From contig PJRA01000048.1 of the NCBI GenBank assembly GCA_016987375.1, forward strand, positions 1,271,105 through 1,289,236: a DNA stretch of 18,132 nucleotides, read 5' to 3'. Source of the DNA: Brachionus koreanus (Eukaryota; Rotifera; Eurotatoria; Ploima; Brachionidae). The notes beneath the pieces were generated by a model, which saw only the letters and a list, made by a program, of their open reading frames with translations, made no database searches and was not told the origin of the DNA. This document shows positions 10,075-18,132 of the stretch, piece by piece. Made by a program: the position numbers and the translations under genes. Every line of letters starts with the position of its first letter. Within the stretch, counting starts at the first letter, position 1.

Positions 10075-10435
10075 TTTTCTAGTTCATTCAGCATTTTAGA
10101 AAACCAATTTGATAATACAGACCAAGACGCTGAAGCATTACCAAAAAACAAGAGTTTTAATGCAACAAATAGATATGCCAACAGCGATAAACATGTCTAT
10201 AACTGCAAACATGGAAAAAAAGGATGCAAAAAAAACACTCTTTTTGAAGAAAAAAACGATTTGACAAGTGGCAAAATTTACGTATCTGATAATGAACATT
10301 CAAGTCATCCGGTCGAACAAGAGTCACTTGGGCTTGTCTAAACAAATGTGGACAAAATTAAAAAATTTAGAGTCACAAGTAAAAAAGATTTTTTTTAATT
10401 TTTATTGTCATTTTAATCAAATTGGTTCCAAATAA
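10075..10435 (+). pseudogene. Probable FLYWCH-like zinc-finger fragment, frameshifted
   Basis: An open frame with no ATG start runs from 10075 to a stop at 10339-10341. It encodes a hydrophilic sequence containing YNCKHGKKGCKKN and then YVSDNEHSSH, i.e. Y-x-C-(7)-C followed about 28 residues later by H-x2-H. That spacing suits FLYWCH-type zinc fingers, which are common in MULE-derived proteins. Just before the stop, the next frame continues plausibly as GLSKQMWTKLKNL up to a stop at 10433-10435, which suggests a one-base frameshift near 10333. An acceptor-like TTTTCTAG ends at 10082, so it may once have been an internal exon. No partner exons were found. Family assignment rests on pattern only; it could be an unrelated small exon. 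Confidence 0.35.
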
Positions 10436-10989
10436 TAAAAAAAGTGTTTTTTTTTTTTATTTTAATGCATTTTATTAATTTTTTGTGGCTTTTATAATAA
10501 AATTTGGGGAAAAGCTTAAAAATTTGGGTTTTTTTTATTAAAAATTTGTGGTATCCTAACTAAATATCACATAAAAAATGCCATAAATTTTAATTCCAAC
10601 CCATTTTATTATACTTCAAATTCAAACAGATAAAAAACAAACATTCTTTAATTTTCTCACAATAATGTGCAATGTATTATTTTATAACTAAGTCGAACTA
10701 CATGATTTATTCAGATTATATTGAAAATGAACTTGTTTTTGAATTAAAAATGAAAATGAAGTGAATACAGACAAAAAAAGTGTCATTATACAGAATTTTT
10801 TGAATTGAATTAAAATCCATGGAATATATTAATTCAAATAATGGCGAACTAGAAAAATAATTTCTGAAAAAAATGATCTTATAGTTGAGCAATACGTTTT
10901 CTAGATACGTCAAAAATAGAAACATATAAAAATTAAGCATAAACTTAAATTTTTAGACAATTAAATTTTCTAGTAACCTAAACGCAAAA

Positions 10990-11872
10990 ATGGATAAGCT
11001 TAGCATGTCATTGGGTATGTTTTAGACAAATTCTAAAGAATTTTCTTTTAACTTAATGAATTTAATCAGATGATATCATCAAACGAAATAGAAGAGGACC
11101 TAGAAACCAAAACAAAAATGTCAAAAATTTATCATTGAATCAGGGCAGACGTCAAAAACGGCCATCTAACAAAAATAAATTTGGTATTTTAAATAAGTCT
11201 AAGCGAATCGGCAAAAACAACAGAATGAAAAGAAATAATAGCTCTTTTTTGCAGCGTAATCGTCCGAATCGTAATAAATCGGACAAATTGGCTAGCTTGA
11301 AATCAAGACTGTCCGTGAATAAACCAATAGGACAAAACAAATTTAGAAGAATTAAGCCAAATGTAATAAAATAAATTAAGATTTTTGGGTCAAGAAAATA
11401 TCAAATGAATTTAATCTTTTTATTCAAGTTGGCACCTAAAAGACAATTAAATGCTTTACCAACAAAACGCTTGCAACAACCAAAAAGAGAAAGCAACAAG
11501 GCAAATGTAGCAATGAAAATTGCTAGAAAAAATCTTGAAAAAGCGAAACGTGTTCTAGCAAATCGAATCTCTAAAGTTAAGCAGATAGCTGTAGGTTAAA
11601 TGCTTAAAATCAATTATTTATTTTAAACAATTGTTCATTTAGGCAAAAATAAATAAGAATCCAAAGGCACAAAAAAGGCAAAATCCAAGAATCAAAAGAT
11701 TGAATAATAAGCCTAAAATGGTCAACCAAAATGCTTTTAATAAAAAGAAAAATTTAAGGTAATTTTAAATTTTTTGCCTCTAATTTTTTGATTCTTATCT
11801 TTTTATTTTAGATCTCAAGTTTCCCGTGGCCGAAACAACAACAGAAATGGCAATCGCATGGTTTTTTACTAA
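10990..11872 (+). CDS. Small basic UAP56-binding mRNA-export adaptor (UIF/ALYREF-like, no RRM; 5 exons, 218 aa)
   Basis: Exons are 10990-11014, 11070-11362, 11429-11590, 11643-11758 and 11812-11872; introns are 55, 66, 52 and 53 nt. The first junction creates the N-terminus MDKLSMSLDDIIKRNRR, an almost perfect UAP56-binding motif (consensus D-x-S-L-D-D-I-I). This motif is found in TREX adaptors ALYREF, UIF (FYTTD1), CHTOP and LUZP4, which hand mRNA to the helicase UAP56/DDX39B and to NXF1. The rest is strongly Lys/Arg/Asn-rich, with a possible helix rich in Ala/Lys (VAMKIARKNLEKAKRVLANR) in exon 3 and a short SRGRNNNRNGNR region before the end. No RRM is visible, so it is not a standard ALYREF; UIF is the nearest type by architecture, but it is shorter than vertebrate UIF (about 318 aa). 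The body could bind RNA non-specifically. The function is inferred from the motif and charge; the exact orthologue is open. Confidence 0.8.
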
Positions 11873-12008
11873 AACCAAAAATTATGCTTGAATATTCAAC
11901 AAATTTCAAATAGATCTTGTTAAAGTCTGTAGTTTGAATTAATAATGTGTATAAACATTGAAAAAAAATTAAATTGTTTTGATAGATTTTATTTAAAAAA
12001 AAATATTT

Positions 12009-12014
12009 AATAAA
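12009..12014 (+). terminator. Poly(A) signal AATAAA of the export-adaptor gene
   Basis: AATAAA lies 137 nt after the stop codon, followed shortly by a T-rich stretch with TTTGTTAGTTTTTTT. No better hexamer lies closer to the stop. Confidence 0.45.
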
Positions 12015-12552
12015 AAAATTTGAATACATTTGTTAGTTTTTTTACTTATTGCTTTAGTGTACCTCTAATATGGCTCACTAATTCATTCTAAACTAATTTC
12101 AAAAATTCACCATCATAGTCTCTCTTAAAATTAATATTAATTTTATTTGGTAACTTATTGTATGAGAAGAAAGTAAGATGAGAAACATTCTATTTTTAAA
12201 AATAAAATTTTATTTTGATCATTTTAGAATACAAAAAAAATATTTTTTCAAATGGAATCAAGAAGCTTTTTCACTATTAGACTTTTTAAAATTTTACTTT
12301 ATTTCTAGTTTTCATTAAAAATACCACATAGCTAATAATTCTTAAAAAAAGTAAACTTTCATTCGATCAGAAGATCTCAAAACCAGGATGGGTTTAAAAT
12401 GATACATCTTTTTTTGTTTTTAGTTCAATAAATTTAATCATTTTTGAATTTTTTTTCAATCAGAAATCCAAAATCATAAAGATTAAAATTAGTTAATTTT
12501 TGTTGCAAAATATGCTTATTTAAGTGGAATAAAAAGTAAAAAGTAAAGAAAA

Positions 12553-12600
12553 CAAAAAGGGTCGTAAAAACCCCTCTGGATTTTAAAGTTGGTAAATCCG
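12553..12600. mobile_element. Decayed end of a piggyBac-type MITE related to the 3712-3926 copy
   Basis: CAAAAAGGGTCGTAAAAACC followed by CCTCTGG parallels the subterminal CAAAAAGGGGTCTAAAAAAC plus CCCTCGGG of the intact element, including the G-run/C-run stem. The following bases (ATTTTAAAGTTGGTAA) align only loosely with the expected GCGTTCTAGTGTTAA end. No left end was found. It is either a diverged solo end or a similar palindrome that arose independently. Confidence 0.3.
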
Positions 12601-13595
12601 AAAAATCAAACAAAATAAAGAATTTTTCAAGAAATGAATGATGAAAATATTGAACAATACTGGGCTAAATACATAGCTTTGTGGTTCTTCACAAGGTAAA
12701 GACAATGAGAATATTAGAAAAAAAAATATTTTCTGTCCGTTTTTTACTTTCTGTTCCTTATTTTACTCCTTAGCAATTTTATTTTATTTAAGACCCACTC
12801 TTTATGTTCTTCTTTCTGTCTTAATGGTGATTAAATTTAAGATTTCAAATAATTAATTAATAGTTAAATTAAAAAAAATTAACCACAAAGTAACAGCGCA
12901 AAAAATAAAATAAAATTTTATCATAAAGTACGAAAAATACAGAAAAGAAAATGGCTTTAAAATATTTAAATCTTATTGTCTATCCTTTTAATGGATTGGT
13001 TATTCCTTCCCATATCGAGTTTTAATCACCTAAAACAACTCTAAGAGCCCTTAAATACTCTTAAATGAAGCAAACTATCATAAAATATGATCAATATTCA
13101 TTAAGTATTGTTGTAATTGTAAAGTTTTTTAGAGAACGTTATCAAAAGCTTTGAAGAAGTCAGTATAAAAATTGTTTACATTTTTGTCTTTGTCATACTT
13201 AAAAAATCCTACTAAAATTTATTGGAAAACAAAGAAATTTTCTAACTAACAAAACACTTTTTAGTTATTTATAAATTTTTTATATAATTTAAATAAAAAT
13301 TTAATTTTCAATTTTTAAAAAAAATTAATTTTTTCATAGAAAAGCACTTGTGTTTTCCTTTATTATCTATTTAGATAAATTTAATTCTAGTTTTAGAACT
13401 ATAAAATTAACACATAATTTTTTTAAAGCATCATGAAAAATTTAAGGCAAAATTATTTCGCAATTAAGCCAAAATTATATGCAGATACCTAAAGAAATAA
13501 AAGCAAAAATTAAAATATTTTTTTTCATTATTCAAATTCAAATCTTGACTTAAAAAATAAATTTAACTTAATTTCTTTAAGATAGTTTTTAAAAA

Positions 13596-17120
<3,525 letters not shown>

Positions 17121-18132
17121 TTGAAGCGTGATTTTTTGTTTATTACTCTTTTTTGTTAAAAATGTTAAGAAAAAAAAAGATTGATATATTTATTCTTTTA
17201 ATTTTTGAAAAGAATTTAATTTGATGGTATAATTTTTTTTCTAATGAAATAAAAAATACTAAGAAATAATCTTTTTTTACTGTAATCTATTGATTTACCT
17301 TCTAGGATTCTTTATCTGATAAAAATATTCAAACACGCTTATTGATTATTCAAATAATTTTCATTTTATTTGGTCTATGAAATTTTCCAAGTTTTCAAAA
17401 GAATTTGACTTAAAGACCTTACACATAATTTTAAATTGAAATTCAAATATTTTCAATATATTTAATTAAGTTAATAAAATAAAAAAAATGAACTTTGAAA
17501 TCACGTTAAATAAATATTTATTTAAATATTTATCTTTCTATTTAAATTTAATATTTATCTTTTTGAATATTAGTACATTAAAATTAATGTGAAAAGTCTA
17601 ATTAGCGATAAATGCAATATGCAATATCAGTGACGTCTTGTCCTGCAAATAAGGACCTCATTAAGACTTTTATGTTTCATCAATTTACTATCTTCAAAAA
17701 AATACTGGAAAAGGAGATAAGCGTCTCCCCATTATCACTATGATAGAAAATGGACAACTATATAAAAATATATATAACAGCAAAAATCTAAAATTACAAA
17801 ATTCTTAATTTTCTGATCAACCATTAAAAATCTATAAAAAAAAATATCTGCAAATCTTCAAATCTATCACATAGTTGATATAGATTTCAATACTAGTCTA
17901 TATGAATTGTCTTGCGATGCAGGAGTATATAATATTCTATTTTGCTTGCTAATGTAAAGCTTGATTAGTTCTTAGGTTTAAGACAAGCGGTTAACGAGCT
18001 TGTATGGTTAAGTGTTTATGCACTAGTCAATGGAAAACAAACAGATTTAGTTGAAAATTCAGGTTGTAAAAATAAAAAAAAAATTATTTGAAAAAAATTA
18101 CTTAAAAAATAAATAATTTAGTAAATATTCAA
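17121..18132. other. AT-rich DNA downstream of ATG16L
   Basis: Beyond the ATG16L 3' UTR no coding frame is recognisable. A less AT-rich patch at about 17600-17740 and another at about 17925-18065 stand out; the latter contains a 6-bp hairpin (ACAAGC 17983-17988 with GCTTGT 17998-18003). Neither could be tied to a known RNA or mobile element. Confidence 0.5.
17248..17253 (+). terminator. Poly(A) signal AATAAA of ATG16L
   Basis: AATAAA lies 127 nt after the TAG stop in a TGAAATAAAAAATAC context. It is the best hexamer between the stop and the next 200 nt. Confidence 0.45.

Larger units (their letters stand above)
11873..13595. other. Gene-free region between the export adaptor and ATG16L
   Basis: No coding frame with protein-like content was found on either strand over 1.7 kb. 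The only structure I can name is a short segment (12553-12579) resembling the right end of the MITE at 3712-3926. The ATG16L promoter and 5' UTR should lie at the right edge; no motif stands out. Confidence 0.55.

Noticed and set aside
10716..10940. 74-codon minus-strand frame
   Set aside because: Phe/Tyr/Leu-rich low-complexity product lying in the expected upstream region of the export-adaptor gene; no support.
11152..11340. 62-codon minus-strand frame opposite export-adaptor exon 2
   Set aside because: It is the antisense of a Lys/Arg/Asn-rich exon, giving an artificial Phe/Leu-rich peptide.

Overview
This window is nuclear DNA from an animal. It is very AT-rich (roughly three quarters or more A+T by eye) and carries five intron-containing protein genes of clearly metazoan families: a CDV3-like gene, a CFAP97-domain ciliary gene, a DM-domain (DMRT) transcription factor, a UAP56-binding mRNA-export adaptor and ATG16L. 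I could place 24 introns, all GT-AG, and 23 of them are only 46-131 nt, most near 50 nt. Low GC, minimal introns and this gene content fit a monogonont rotifer such as Brachionus best. That is an inference from composition and intron size, not a proven assignment. No bacterial, viral or organellar gene is visible.

Layout: 1-1198 is AT-rich DNA with one dispersed repeat; 1199-2045 (+) CDV3-like; 2046-4757 gene-free DNA holding a 215-bp piggyBac-type MITE with TTAA flanks and a possible retroposon 3' end with an (AATA)n tail; 4758-5549 (-) CFAP97-domain protein; 5550-7483 nothing recognisable; 7484-8882 (+) DMRT; 8883-10989 transposon debris, namely a pogo-like terminal repeat and a frameshifted FLYWCH-like zinc-finger fragment; 10990-11872 (+) small basic TREX-type export adaptor; 11873-13595 gene-free with a decayed MITE end; 13596-17120 (+) ATG16L in 14 exons; 17121-18132 AT-rich tail.

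The genes do not form a functional cluster. They are independent genes packed between short intergenic stretches, each with a plausible AATAAA signal downstream. Four are on the + strand and one is on the - strand.

The points most worth checking are in ATG16L: a 27-nt in-frame microexon in the WD40 propeller; a single oversized intron (1,150 nt against about 50 nt elsewhere) that holds an exon-6-like candidate terminal exon with its own stop and poly(A) signal, plus an inverted repeat whose arms match a repeat at the window start; loss of the expected tryptophan in the ATG5-binding helix; and a very short linker. The export adaptor, a UAP56-binding motif on a small basic body with no RRM, also deserves attention. 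I found no previously undescribed multi-gene system.
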